Shown: positions 16,689 through 26,034 of the stretch, one piece after another
How positions within the stretch are numbered: position 1 is the stretch's first letter
How the letters are laid out: each line of letters begins with the position of its first letter
Assembly: GCA_958422185.1 (NCBI GenBank)
Contig: CATZNW010000017.1
Span: 1 to 55,826 of the forward strand
DNA: 55,826 nucleotides
Direction of reading: 5' to 3'
Source: an uncultured Clostridium sp.
GTDB taxonomy: Bacteria > Bacillota > Clostridia > Oscillospirales > Acutalibacteraceae
Translations under genes and position numbers: made by a program
The notes under the pieces: model-generated
Told to the model about the DNA's origin: nothing
The model's database searches: none
The model's input: only the letters and a program-made list of their open reading frames with translations

Positions 16689-17601
16689 TTAAAAATTCCC
16701 TGCTTATTCTGACGGCCTCACTTACAATATCCGTGCATTCCTCATCCGCACAGAGTCTGACGGCGTTTTCCCTGCGCCTGAACCAAGTGATCTGCCGCTT
16801 CGCATATCTTCTTGTTTCCCGTTTAATGTTTTCAGCCGCCTCTTCAAAACTTGAAGTTCCGCTGAAATACGGTTCAAGTTCCTTGTGCCCTATTGCCTGG
16901 GCAGCTGTTTTGCCGCCGTATTCCAAACAGCGCCGCGCCTCTTCTGCCAAGCCGTTTCGGAGCATGATATCCACACGGCGGTTGATCCGTTCATAAAGGT
17001 TGTTTCTGTCCTTAAATTCTATCACGAAGTAAAGCGTATCGTAAGGTGAAATCTGCTTTACGGAATCTCGGTCCGCCTCGCTTTTTGTTTTGCCCGTCAG
17101 ATAATAGATCTCAAGCGCGCGGGCAACACGTTTTTTATTGTTTTTATGTATCTTTTCCGCCGCCTGAGGATCAGCTTTCAGAAGTTCGGCATAAAGCGCA
17201 TCTTCGTCTTTTGCCATAAGTCGGCTCCGGAGATCATCATCGCTTTTGGTTTCTATAAAATTAATGTTATCAACAAGACTGTCTATAAACAGCCCCGTTC
17301 CTCCGGCTATAACCGGCACTTTCCCCCGGAGCGTAATATCTTTTATAACGGTGCGCGCGATCTTACAAAAATCCGCGGCCGAAAAAGCGGCGCTTCTGTC
17401 TAAAAACTGCACCATATGGTGAGGTATGCCCTGCATCTCTTCCTGCGTGGGCGCTGCGGTGGCTATGCCCATTTCTTTATATACCTGCATGGAGTCTGCC
17501 GAAATGACCTCTCCGTTCACAGCTTTTGCGATCTGCACGGCAAGAGACGTTTTCCCGCTGGCCGTAGGTCCGGCAACAACGATGATTTTCGTTTTATCCA
17601 T
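16675..17601 (-). CDS. miaA: tRNA dimethylallyltransferase
   Basis: 308 residues from ATG 17601. The P-loop AGPTASGKTSLAV is at the N-terminus, then ISADSMQVYKEMGI, GGTGLFIDSLVDN and the C-terminal RRYAKRQITWFRRR. It transfers a dimethylallyl group to A37 of tRNAs that read U-starting codons; MiaB, encoded at the head of this same series, then methylthiolates the product. The ATG shares its A with the mutL TGA stop (TGATG), indicating translational coupling. Confidence 0.97.
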   Translation of the reverse strand: MDKTKIIVVAGPTASGKTSLAVQIAKAVNGEVISADSMQVYKEMGIATAAPTQEEMQGIPHHMVQFLDRSAAFSAADFCKIARTVIKDITLRGKVPVIAGGTGLFIDSLVDNINFIETKSDDDLRSRLMAKDEDALYAELLKADPQAAEKIHKNNKKRVARALEIYYLTGKTKSEADRDSVKQISPYDTLYFVIEFKDRNNLYERINRRVDIMLRNGLAEEARRCLEYGGKTAAQAIGHKELEPYFSGTSSFEEAAENIKRETRRYAKRQITWFRRRENAVRLCADEECTDIVSEAVRISREFLNGKS

Positions 17602-19571
17602 CACTGCACCCTGCCGAACTGCTTTTCAAGCTCATAGCGTGAAATTCTGATCATCACCGGCCTGCCGTGTGGGCAGTAGCGTATTTCAGGCATGGACAAA
17701 AGTTTCTGAACGAACAGCTCTCTCTCCTGCGGTGAAGTTTTATCTCCGCCTTTGACAGCGGCGCGGCATGAAGACGAATGAAATATCCAGTCCATCTTTT
17801 CCGGCTCGATATCCGTTTTATGCTCCAGCAGTTTCTGAGCGATCTCCAGTAAAAGATCTTTAACGTCGCAACCGTTTAGCATAGACGGTATTTCACGCAC
17901 TATAACTGTATTGGAACCGAAGTCCTCAGCTGAAAAGCCGCATTTTGAAAGAAGCGGCAGATTTGAAATAACAGCCTCATATTCCTCGGGCGACATGGAT
18001 ACCGCGGCGGGCACAATCAAGGCCTGGCTTGCTATACCGTTTTGGGCCGCGTCTTTTTTAAGTCTTTCAAAATTCATACGCTCGTGAGCGGCGTGTTTAT
18101 CAATATAATACAGATCATTGCTGATCTCCACAATGATATATGTATCAAACGCCTCGCCGACGACCTTAAAAACGGGCACGTCGTCTTTCTCATCCACAAC
18201 AAGAGCTGCGTTTTTCTCCTCAGAAACGGTATTCTTTTCAGATTCAGCCGCGGCCGTACTGTCTGAATCTTTGCTTTTATCCGAAAAATCAATAGCGACT
18301 GTGGTTGAATATTCGTTCTCGTCAACCGTTTCATTCTCTGAAAAGATCCTGCCGGATGTGATTTTATAATCCCGGGGATCACCGTAGCTTTCGGCCCTGA
18401 TATGGGTCTGATACCCTGACGGCGCCGAGACACGCCACGGATTTTCCGATCCGGCGTTAGAAAATTTAAGCTGGGACGGCTGCGAAGGTTTTACCCCGAA
18501 ATCTATTTTTGAACTTTCTTTTTCTAGATTTTTATATATTCTGCCGTTCTGATCCGAATAAAAGCCGCCTTCTTTGACGGAATTTTTTGTTTCTATTGCG
18601 GTCTTAACACCGTAATAGACCAAATCAAAAACCGGTTTTTCATTAACAAAGCGCACCTCGGTTTTAGAGGGGTGCACATTTACATCAACAAGTTTCGGAT
18701 CTATTTCTATATTCAGCACGCAGGCGGGATATCTGCCGGCCATAATAAGATTCTTATAAGCCTGCTCAAGCGCCGCCATGGCCGTTGCGCTTTTAACGAG
18801 CCTGCCGTTGATAAAGAAAAACTGCATGGCGCGGGTCTTCCTTGACTGATGCGGACGGCTTACATAACCCGTAAGCCGCATGGAATTATAGCTGTAATCC
18901 GCTTCGATAAGCGTATCGGAAAGCTCTGCGCCGAAAACAGAATAAACAGTGCCTTTCAGATCTGAATTCCCGGAGGTGATAAGCACCTGTTTTCCCTCTC
19001 TGATAAATCTGACAGAGATCTCCGGGTGGGAAAGGGCAATCCGGTCCACAACACCCTGAACGGCGTTGCCCTCAGTTACATCCTTTTTCAGGAATTTCAT
19101 CCTGGCGGGAACATTATAAAAAATATCCCTTACAACGACCGTGGTGCCATTGGGGCAGCCGGCGTCAGAGAGGCTGATCTCCTCCCCGCCGCTTATTTCA
19201 TAGCGTGTTCCCGTGCTTTCCTCTTTCGTTTTTGTCAGCAGCTCAACCTTTGCGACCGCAGCGATAGACGCCATAGCCTCTCCTCTGAAACCGAGAGTAC
19301 CTATGGAATTCAGGTCTTCCCCTGTCAATATTTTTGACGTTGCATGGGAAACGAAGACTTTTTTAACGTCTTCCCTTGCTATCCCGCTGCCGTCATCCGT
19401 TATGCGGATATAGGTAGTGCCGCCGTTTTTTATTTCAACGGTGATATGCCTTGCGCCGGCATCTATAGAATTTTCAAGCATTTCCTTAACGACGCTCATG
19501 GGCCTTTCAACCACTTCGCCGGCGGCAATAAGGCTGTATACCTCTTTTGGTAAAATATTGATGTGAGCCAT
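17601..19571 (-). CDS. mutL: DNA mismatch repair protein MutL
   Basis: 656 residues from ATG 19571, preceded by AAAGGGG. The GHKL ATPase motifs are NSIDAGA, DDGSGIAREDV and GTLGFRGEA. A long variable linker (about 340-465) is followed by the C-terminal dimer and endonuclease domain with IDKHAAHERMNFE, matching the DQHAxxERxxxE nick site of MutL proteins from organisms without MutH, plus CRAAVKGGD and CPHGRP. It should therefore nick the unmethylated-independent daughter strand itself. It lies 20 bp after mutS. Confidence 0.97.
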   Translation of the reverse strand: MAHINILPKEVYSLIAAGEVVERPMSVVKEMLENSIDAGARHITVEIKNGGTTYIRITDDGSGIAREDVKKVFVSHATSKILTGEDLNSIGTLGFRGEAMASIAAVAKVELLTKTKEESTGTRYEISGGEEISLSDAGCPNGTTVVVRDIFYNVPARMKFLKKDVTEGNAVQGVVDRIALSHPEISVRFIREGKQVLITSGNSDLKGTVYSVFGAELSDTLIEADYSYNSMRLTGYVSRPHQSRKTRAMQFFFINGRLVKSATAMAALEQAYKNLIMAGRYPACVLNIEIDPKLVDVNVHPSKTEVRFVNEKPVFDLVYYGVKTAIETKNSVKEGGFYSDQNGRIYKNLEKESSKIDFGVKPSQPSQLKFSNAGSENPWRVSAPSGYQTHIRAESYGDPRDYKITSGRIFSENETVDENEYSTTVAIDFSDKSKDSDSTAAAESEKNTVSEEKNAALVVDEKDDVPVFKVVGEAFDTYIIVEISNDLYYIDKHAAHERMNFERLKKDAAQNGIASQALIVPAAVSMSPEEYEAVISNLPLLSKCGFSAEDFGSNTVIVREIPSMLNGCDVKDLLLEIAQKLLEHKTDIEPEKMDWIFHSSSCRAAVKGGDKTSPQERELFVQKLLSMPEIRYCPHGRPVMIRISRYELEKQFGRVQ

Positions 19572-19591
19572 GCATATCACCCCTTTATCTC

Positions 19592-22231
19592 TTACTTAAG
19601 TTCCTCTGCTTTTTTCTTTAGATCATACAGAGTCTGCATTGCCTCAATAGGAGTCAGTGTATTGACATCCGTTGCCCGCAGGATCTCAAGTATCTCGTTT
19701 TTACCGTTTGCGGCAAAATTATACTGAATGTCCTCTTCTTCCTCAACAACGGCGTCTTCCGCCCTGAATTCAATGTTTACTTTGTTCTTTTCAAGTTCTT
19801 TAAGAATAACCTTAGCGCGGCGCACAACGCTGTCCGGCACACCGGCAAGCTTGGCGACCTCAATGCCAAAGCTTTCGTCCGCACCTCCGCGGACGATTCT
19901 GCGCAGGAAAGTAATATCGTCCCCGCGCTTTTTAACAGCTATGGAATAATTCTTAACGCCGTCCAGCATACCTTCCATTGCCGTGAGTTCATGATAGTGC
20001 GTTGCAAAAAGTGTTTTTGCGCCAAGCGTCTTCTTTTTGCAAACGTATTCCAGCACGGCGCGGGCAATGCTCATACCGTCAAATGTTGAAGTGCCGCGGC
20101 CTATCTCATCAAGGATTATCAGGCTCTTAGGCGTTGCATTCTTAAGAATAGAAGAGACTTCGCTCATTTCAACCATAAATGTTGATCGCCCGGTCGCAAG
20201 ATCGTCAGAAGCGCCTACTCTTGTAAAGATCGCATCCGTAATACCGATGCTGGCGCTCCTTGCCGGAACGAACGAACCGATCTGCGCCATCAGAACGATA
20301 AGCGCGATCTGGCGCATATATGTTGATTTGCCTGCCATATTCGGGCCGGTTATGATCATACAGCGGTTTTCATCCGTATCAAGCAAAGCGTCATTCGGGA
20401 CGAACGGAGCGCCGTTCATAAGCGCCTCCACTACCGGATGCCTGCCGTCCTTTATTTCTATCGCGCCGCTTGTATTTATTGCGGGACAGACATAATTGTT
20501 GTTTACGGCAACCTCCGCAAGAGACGCAAGTGTATCGAGCGCAGCAAGCGCCTTTGCCGTTTTCTGTATCCTCTGCGCCTCATTTGAAACGCTTTCCCGA
20601 ACGGAACAGAAAACATCGTATTCAAGCGCAATGGCTCTGTCCTTAGCGCCAAGCACTTTGCCTTCAAGATCTTTTAACTCCTGCGTTATATATCTTTCAC
20701 AGTTTGCAAGAGTCTGCTTCCTTATGTATGTTTCCGGCACAAGTTCCTTATAGGAATTCGTGACCTCTATATAGTATCCGAAAACCCTGTTATATCCCAC
20801 TTTGAGCTTGGGGATTCCCGTCTTTTCGCGTTCCCTTGCCTCTATAGCGGCAATAACGCCGGCACCGTCCTCCATGATTCCCTTAAGTTCATCCAGTTCC
20901 GGATCAAAACCGCGGCGTATCATTCCGCCCTCGCGCAGTGAAAACGGAGGTTCGTCCACAATTGCGCGCTGAATAAGATCCCTCACATCGGAAAGGGTGT
21001 CTATTTCGGAATATATCTCCTTAAGATAAACGCTGCGGGCATGTTCAAGCAGTTTTTTTATATCGGGCAGTTTTTCGCAGGTTGCCTGAAGAGATCTCAG
21101 TTCCTTTGCGTTTGCGGTTGAATAAGCGACGCGCGCCATAAGCCTCTCTACATCGCTTACGCCTGTCAGCGCGTTTCTGATCTTATCGCGCATTTCGGGA
21201 TCATCCGCAAATTCGCCCACTGCGTTCTGCCGTCTTGTGATCCTTGCCGCGGACATGAGCGGCATTTCAAGCCAGCTTCTGATCATGCGCTTGCCCATGG
21301 CGGTTTTCGTTTTATCAAGCACCCACAAAAGCGAATGTTTTTTATCCCCCGTCATCATGGAGCTGGTGAGCTCCAGATTTCTGCGGGCGTTCATATCGAG
21401 CTTCATATACTCGGTATCGTCAAAATAATCAATATCGGCGGGAGTTTCAATCTCGTCCTTTTTCTGAACCTCTTTAAGATAATCTATAACCGCGCCAAGC
21501 GCGCAGACAACGCTTTTGCTGCTGCCGAGCGAAAGTGAATCGATCTCTTTTTTGCCGAGCGTTTCAAGAATCAGATCCGTGGCGCCCTCAAAGCTGAATT
21601 TTTCATCGTCAAGAAGCTGAGCTTTGGTGCCCAGGCGGTCTTTAATAAACTGTGCGACTCCGGTATAATCAAGCGCCGAAGAATTCACAAGGACCTCTTT
21701 CGGCTGATAAGTGGCAAGCCTGTCCGTTATCTGTTCCTCGGCATGATCTCCCTTAACAGCGGTCAGATGAAACTCAGCCGTTGAAACGTCTGCAAAACAC
21801 AGTCCCGTTTCATTATCTGATTTGCAGATACAGCACAGGTAATTATTTACGCCGTCTTCCAGCATGTTTCCCTCAATGACTGTTCCGGGGGTTATGATCC
21901 TTACAACATCGCGCTTAACAAGACCCTTAACAAGTTTCGGATCTTCAAGTTGCTCACAGATCGCCACTTTATAGCCTCTGTTTACGAGTTTTGCTATATA
22001 GTTATCCGCCGAATGAAACGGCACGCCGCACATGGGCGCGCGTTCCTCCTGACCGCAGTCTCTGCCCGTAAGAACAAGATCCAGCTCCTCGGAGGCGATT
22101 TTGGCGTCGTCAAAAAACATTTCGTAGAAATCGCCCAAGCGAAAGAACAAAAGCATATCCGGATATTTGCTTTTTATATCAAAATACTGTTCCATCATGG
22201 GCGAAAGCCCGTTTTGCTTTTTACCCGCCAT
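19592..22231 (-). CDS. mutS: DNA mismatch recognition protein MutS
   Basis: 879 residues, MutS1 length. The mismatch-contact motif is GDFYEMFFDDA near residue 35. The ATPase domain carries TGPNMAGKSTYMRQ (Walker A), DEIGRGTSTFDGMSIA (Walker B) and THYHELT, followed by the C-terminal helix-turn-helix and a dimerisation tail. It finds mismatches and recruits MutL. ATG 22231 follows AAGGAGGAAG. It lies 58 bp after ylbF. Confidence 0.98.
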   Translation of the reverse strand: MAGKKQNGLSPMMEQYFDIKSKYPDMLLFFRLGDFYEMFFDDAKIASEELDLVLTGRDCGQEERAPMCGVPFHSADNYIAKLVNRGYKVAICEQLEDPKLVKGLVKRDVVRIITPGTVIEGNMLEDGVNNYLCCICKSDNETGLCFADVSTAEFHLTAVKGDHAEEQITDRLATYQPKEVLVNSSALDYTGVAQFIKDRLGTKAQLLDDEKFSFEGATDLILETLGKKEIDSLSLGSSKSVVCALGAVIDYLKEVQKKDEIETPADIDYFDDTEYMKLDMNARRNLELTSSMMTGDKKHSLLWVLDKTKTAMGKRMIRSWLEMPLMSAARITRRQNAVGEFADDPEMRDKIRNALTGVSDVERLMARVAYSTANAKELRSLQATCEKLPDIKKLLEHARSVYLKEIYSEIDTLSDVRDLIQRAIVDEPPFSLREGGMIRRGFDPELDELKGIMEDGAGVIAAIEAREREKTGIPKLKVGYNRVFGYYIEVTNSYKELVPETYIRKQTLANCERYITQELKDLEGKVLGAKDRAIALEYDVFCSVRESVSNEAQRIQKTAKALAALDTLASLAEVAVNNNYVCPAINTSGAIEIKDGRHPVVEALMNGAPFVPNDALLDTDENRCMIITGPNMAGKSTYMRQIALIVLMAQIGSFVPARSASIGITDAIFTRVGASDDLATGRSTFMVEMSEVSSILKNATPKSLIILDEIGRGTSTFDGMSIARAVLEYVCKKKTLGAKTLFATHYHELTAMEGMLDGVKNYSIAVKKRGDDITFLRRIVRGGADESFGIEVAKLAGVPDSVVRRAKVILKELEKNKVNIEFRAEDAVVEEEEDIQYNFAANGKNEILEILRATDVNTLTPIEAMQTLYDLKKKAEELK

Positions 22232-22289
22232 ATTCTTCCTCCTTATAACGCTTCATCAAAGCATGGTGTTTCCTGCCGTAAATAAAAGA

Positions 22290-22706
22290 TCAGAATCCGC
22301 AGCCTCCGCCGCAGGTTGAACAGTCATGCGTGCAGGACTCGTCCGGAAGCTGGCAGGTCTCCGGGTCTTCGCCGTCAAAGAAAAGGCCAATCATTTTGCT
22401 GATATACTGCGCCATCTCCTCCATCTGAGAAGCGGCTGCCGAATAGACCTCCATATTCTCGTTTTTCATGATCTCTTCGTAAAGATTCTGATAATCGTTC
22501 TGAAGTTTTTCTATTTTTTCCCGATCGGCGTCATCGCCCTTTCCGGTCTCCTGCTGATACTGGAGGGAAAAGAGCTGAAGCTGTTTCATTTTTTCCTGAA
22601 GATCCGCGTCCGCGTCATTTTTTGAGGCAGCGTCCTGAAGCGCTTTAAAGCGCGCATCTTTCTGAATTTCCTTTCCGAGTTCGCGAAGTGCGTTTTCAAG
22701 TGCCAT
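22290..22706 (-). CDS. YlbF-family protein with C-terminal cysteine cluster
   Basis: 138 residues from ATG 22706, with AAAGGAT upstream (an in-frame TTG at 22724 is less likely). The helical YlbF/YmcA domain covers about 1-115 (ALRELGKEIQKDARFKALQD). The tail DESCTHDCSTCGGGCGF, with one more Cys a few residues before it, gives five cysteines in the last 21 residues. In Bacillus the YlbF-YmcA-YaaT complex binds iron-sulfur clusters and helps RNase Y process transcripts; the Cys tail here could be a cluster ligand. The position between miaB, itself an iron-sulfur enzyme, and mutS is common in Clostridia. Confidence 0.88.
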   Translation of the reverse strand: MALENALRELGKEIQKDARFKALQDAASKNDADADLQEKMKQLQLFSLQYQQETGKGDDADREKIEKLQNDYQNLYEEIMKNENMEVYSAAASQMEEMAQYISKMIGLFFDGEDPETCQLPDESCTHDCSTCGGGCGF

Positions 22707-22739
22707 AGTATAAGATCCTTTCAAAATTATTTTTTAATA

Positions 22740-24170
22740 TTATTCCGCGAGCCTGCCCTTTAAAACATAAGTGAGCGGCTCCGTTACGGTTATATCTTTA
22801 AAAGAGCCTATCAGCTCTTCATCGCCGTCAAATTCAACAATGATATTGCCGTCCGTCCTTGCCTCAAGCGAATGCCCGCCCAGCTTGCCTTTGCCGTAAA
22901 CGAAGCATTTAAAAGTTTTGCCGGCATATTTCTTCATATTTTCGGCAGATATTTTTTCCTGCGTGGCAATCAGCTCCCTGAGCCACCTGCCTTTTTCCCC
23001 GGCAGGCACGGGATCCGGCATCTCTGCTGCGGGGGTGCCTTTTCTTGGTGAATAGATAAATGTGAAGAGCGAAGTGAATTTAACTTCTTCTATAAGAGAA
23101 AGCGTATCCTTGAATTCTTCATACGTTTCACCCGGGAAACCGACTATAATGTCTGAAGTTATGGAAAGCGAGTCGCCCATAAGTTCTTTTGCATAATCAA
23201 TAAGCGAAAGATATTTTTCCCTTGTGTAATTGCGGTTCATGGCTTTAAGCACACGGTCGTTTCCGCTTTGAAACGGCAGGTGCAGATGTTTTGCCACCTT
23301 ATCACACTGCGCCATGGTTTCCAGGAGCTCCGGGGTACAGTCTTTTGGATGGCTCGTCATAAATCTTATCCTGAAATCGCCGTCAATATTATTTATCATT
23401 CTGAGCAGCTGGGCAAACGTAACGCGCGGTTCAAGATTTTTGCCGTATGAATTCACATTCTGCCCCAAAAGGGTGATCTCCTTGCAGCCGCTTTCTACCA
23501 GTTCTTTTGCCTCTTTCAATATCTGCTGAGGCTCACGGCTGCGTTCGCGCCCGCGCACATAGGGCACAATGCAGTATGTGCAGAAATTATTACAGCCGTA
23601 CATTATCGGCAGCCACGCTCTTTTATCCTCATCCCTTAAAACGGGAACGCCCTCTGCGATAACGCCGTCCGTATCAGGGATCTCAAACACGCGCTTTTTG
23701 CCGGTCAAAGCCTTATACAAAAGGCCCGGCAGCTGATGAATAACATGCGTGCCGAAAACGAGATCAACAAACGGAAAACTTTTTTTGATCCTTTCCGCTA
23801 TGTGCTGCTGCTGCATCATGCATCCGCAGCAGGCGATGATCACACCTGGATTTTCAAGCTTGTATTTTTTCAGAGCGCCCACATTACCGAAGACTCTGTC
23901 CTCCGCGTGCTCACGCACCGCGCAGGTGTTGAATATGACAAGCTGGGCTTTTGTGCGTTCATCCGTAAAGCCGTAGCCCATTTCACTGAGCATGCCCTTG
24001 ATCTTTTCGCTGTCCGCAACATTCTGCTGGCAGCCGTATGTCACTACGCAGGCACGAGGCGGGGATTCATATTTTTTTGAGATAACGGATCTTACTTTTT
24101 TGCAGTAGTCCTTTTGAATATCAAGTTCCGTTTGAGGAACGGTTCCTGTTTTGACTGTAAAGTTACTCAT
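22740..24170 (-). CDS. miaB: tRNA-2-methylthio-N6-dimethylallyladenosine synthase
   Basis: 476 residues. The N-terminal methylthiotransferase domain has three cluster cysteines (VTYGCQQNVADSE, FNTCAVREHAEDR, CCGCMMQQ). The radical SAM domain has CNNFCTYCIVPYVRGRERSR (CxxxCxxC), and a C-terminal TRAM domain occupies about 400-476. It adds the 2-methylthio group to i6A37 made by MiaA. ATG 24170 follows AGAGGCGG. It is the first gene of the long minus-strand series reaching ileS. Confidence 0.97.
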   Translation of the reverse strand: MSNFTVKTGTVPQTELDIQKDYCKKVRSVISKKYESPPRACVVTYGCQQNVADSEKIKGMLSEMGYGFTDERTKAQLVIFNTCAVREHAEDRVFGNVGALKKYKLENPGVIIACCGCMMQQQHIAERIKKSFPFVDLVFGTHVIHQLPGLLYKALTGKKRVFEIPDTDGVIAEGVPVLRDEDKRAWLPIMYGCNNFCTYCIVPYVRGRERSREPQQILKEAKELVESGCKEITLLGQNVNSYGKNLEPRVTFAQLLRMINNIDGDFRIRFMTSHPKDCTPELLETMAQCDKVAKHLHLPFQSGNDRVLKAMNRNYTREKYLSLIDYAKELMGDSLSITSDIIVGFPGETYEEFKDTLSLIEEVKFTSLFTFIYSPRKGTPAAEMPDPVPAGEKGRWLRELIATQEKISAENMKKYAGKTFKCFVYGKGKLGGHSLEARTDGNIIVEFDGDEELIGSFKDITVTEPLTYVLKGRLAE

Positions 24171-24240
24171 TGATCCGCCTCTTTTCGCTTTGATTTTCTC
24201 TTAAAAATACGGATAAAAACACTTTTCCATATTATTTTTA

Positions 24241-24269
24241 ATTATAGCAAAAGGAGCATGCATATTCAA
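24241..24269 (-). promoter_or_regulatory. Sigma-A promoter of miaB and the 14-kb series
   Basis: Minus strand TTGAAT (24264-24269), 17-bp spacer, perfect TATAAT (24241-24246); leader about 65 nt. No equally good promoter was noticed inside the series, although gene interiors were not searched exhaustively. Confidence 0.75.
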
Positions 24270-24327
24270 TAATAATTTATTAATTATTTTAAAATAATAT
24301 ATAATAAAGCATATTTCATGCTTTGTA

Positions 24328-24356
24328 TTGCCAAAACGGCTTGTTTTTGTTAAAAT
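24328..24356 (+). promoter_or_regulatory. Sigma-A promoter of malQ
   Basis: TTGCCA (24328-24333), 17-bp spacer, TAAAAT (24351-24356), about 45 nt before the malQ start. Confidence 0.7.
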
Positions 24357-24408
24357 TGATTCAAACGAATTATTTTTACCGCCGTCAGAGCGGGAAAGGA
24401 TAGGCAAA

Positions 24409-25926
24409 ATGCTTAAAAAAAGAGGTGCCGGAGTGCTTATGCACATAAGCTCCATGCCCGGCAGATACGGTATTGGCGTTTTTGATGAAAACGTTAAGCA
24501 TTTTATAGACAAAATACACGATATGGGATTTACCTACTGGCAGGTTCTGCCTTTTAATCCTGTTGACGGCTCAAACAGCCCTTACTGCTCGCCGAGCGCA
24601 TTTGCCGGGAATTATCTTTTTATCGACCCACAAGAGCTTTGCGATATGGGCCTTGTTGACGAAAGCGACGTTGAGAAAAACGTTTATCCGGGAACGCCCT
24701 ACACCGCGGACTATGCATTCGCGGCGGAGAAAAGGTATGCCCTGCTGAAAAAGGCATTTTCCTGCATTAACAGTGAAACAGCAGATCAGATAAAGGATTT
24801 TGAGCTGAATAATCCCTGGCTGACAGACTATGCCGTTTATATGGCTGTAAAAGAGCAAAACGCCGGCAAAGCATGGTGGCAGTGGAAGAAAAAACAGGCC
24901 GTCTATGCAGATTGCATAAAAGATATCTATTCTTTTGAAGAAAGCGCCGCATTCTGGAAATTCGTGCAGTTTATATTTTATAAGCAATGGTTTGATATAA
25001 AGAAATACGCAAATGAAAAAGGCATTGCGGTAATAGGCGATATGCCGATCTACGTTGCAATGGACAGTGTTGATGTCTGGGCGGATCTGCCGCTTTTCAA
25101 GATAAATAAAAACTCGCTGAAGCCCGATAAAATCGCAGGTGTTCCCCCCGATTATTTCAGTGAAGACGGCCAGTTATGGGGCAACCCTATCTATGACTGG
25201 AAAACGATGAAAAAAGACGGGTATTCCTGGTGGATAACAAGAATCGGCGCGGCGCTTAAAGCTTTTGATGTTGTTCGCATAGACCATTTCCGCGCGTTTG
25301 CCAGTTATTATGAAGTTGATGCCGGGGCAGAGAATGCAAAAAACGGCATATGGCAAAAAGGGCCGGGTATGGACCTGTTTAACAAAGTTTTTGAAAAATA
25401 CCCTGACGCGCCGATCATTGCAGAAGATCTGGGAACCTTCGGCGAGGACGTTATCATGCTGCTTAAGAACACGGGATTTCCGGGGATGAAAGTAGTGCAG
25501 TTCGGGTTTGACGCGCATTCTGATTCTGCTCATCTGCCGCACAATTCCGTGCAGAACAGCGTCAACTATGTAGGCACGCATGACAACAATACGCTGCTTG
25601 GCTGGCTTTGGGAAGCAAGCGAAGAAGAACGGCGTTTCGCCCTTGATTACTGCGGTTTTGAGGGTGACAACTGGGGAGAAGGGGGCTATAAAAGCCCCTC
25701 CTGCCGCAAGATCATTGAAGCGGTCTGGAAAAGCAGTTCAAACGTTGCAATGATCTCCTTCCAGGACATGTGCGGCTTTGGCAGCGACGCGCGTATGAAT
25801 ATTCCCGGCGTTGCAGAAAAAAACTGGCGTTTCCGCACCACCCGGGAAACAATAGACAGCGCTGACGCTGATTATTTCCGGCGGATAAACGCTCTTTACA
25901 GAAGGATGTATCCCGCGTTTGAGTAA
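24409..25926 (+). CDS. malQ: 4-alpha-glucanotransferase (amylomaltase)
   Basis: 505 residues from ATG 24409, after AAAGGATAGG; an upstream in-frame ATG at 24328 lies inside the promoter. GH77 landmarks: GVLMHISSMPGRYGIG at the N-terminus, NSPYCSPSAFAGN, DVVRIDHFRAFASYYEV with the nucleophile Asp, IAEDLGTFGED with the acid/base Glu, and YVGTHDNNTLLGWLW. It transfers maltodextrin segments between glucans in glycogen or maltodextrin use. It is alone on the plus strand; no other maltose genes are adjacent. Confidence 0.97.
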   Translation: MLKKRGAGVLMHISSMPGRYGIGVFDENVKHFIDKIHDMGFTYWQVLPFNPVDGSNSPYCSPSAFAGNYLFIDPQELCDMGLVDESDVEKNVYPGTPYTADYAFAAEKRYALLKKAFSCINSETADQIKDFELNNPWLTDYAVYMAVKEQNAGKAWWQWKKKQAVYADCIKDIYSFEESAAFWKFVQFIFYKQWFDIKKYANEKGIAVIGDMPIYVAMDSVDVWADLPLFKINKNSLKPDKIAGVPPDYFSEDGQLWGNPIYDWKTMKKDGYSWWITRIGAALKAFDVVRIDHFRAFASYYEVDAGAENAKNGIWQKGPGMDLFNKVFEKYPDAPIIAEDLGTFGEDVIMLLKNTGFPGMKVVQFGFDAHSDSAHLPHNSVQNSVNYVGTHDNNTLLGWLWEASEEERRFALDYCGFEGDNWGEGGYKSPSCRKIIEAVWKSSSNVAMISFQDMCGFGSDARMNIPGVAEKNWRFRTTRETIDSADADYFRRINALYRRMYPAFE

Positions 25927-25971
25927 AAAAGCGCGATTACGCGCCATAAAATTCAAAATATAGCTGTCAAC

Positions 25972-26034
25972 AAAAAAACTCCTGCATAGAATGATATGAA
26001 GTTAGCTTCAAATATTCTGCAAAGGAGTTTTTTT
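25972..26034 (+). promoter_or_regulatory. Hairpin covering the ribosome binding site of the Cys-rich protein gene
   Basis: AAAAAAACTCCT (25972-25983) is perfectly complementary to AGGAGTTTTTTT (26023-26034), which contains the AAAGGAG ribosome binding site and ends at the ATG. Inside it, AGAAT pairs with ATTCT, and GAAG-UUAG-CUUC forms the tip. The structure could also act as a malQ terminator because its right arm is a T-run. Confidence 0.6.
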
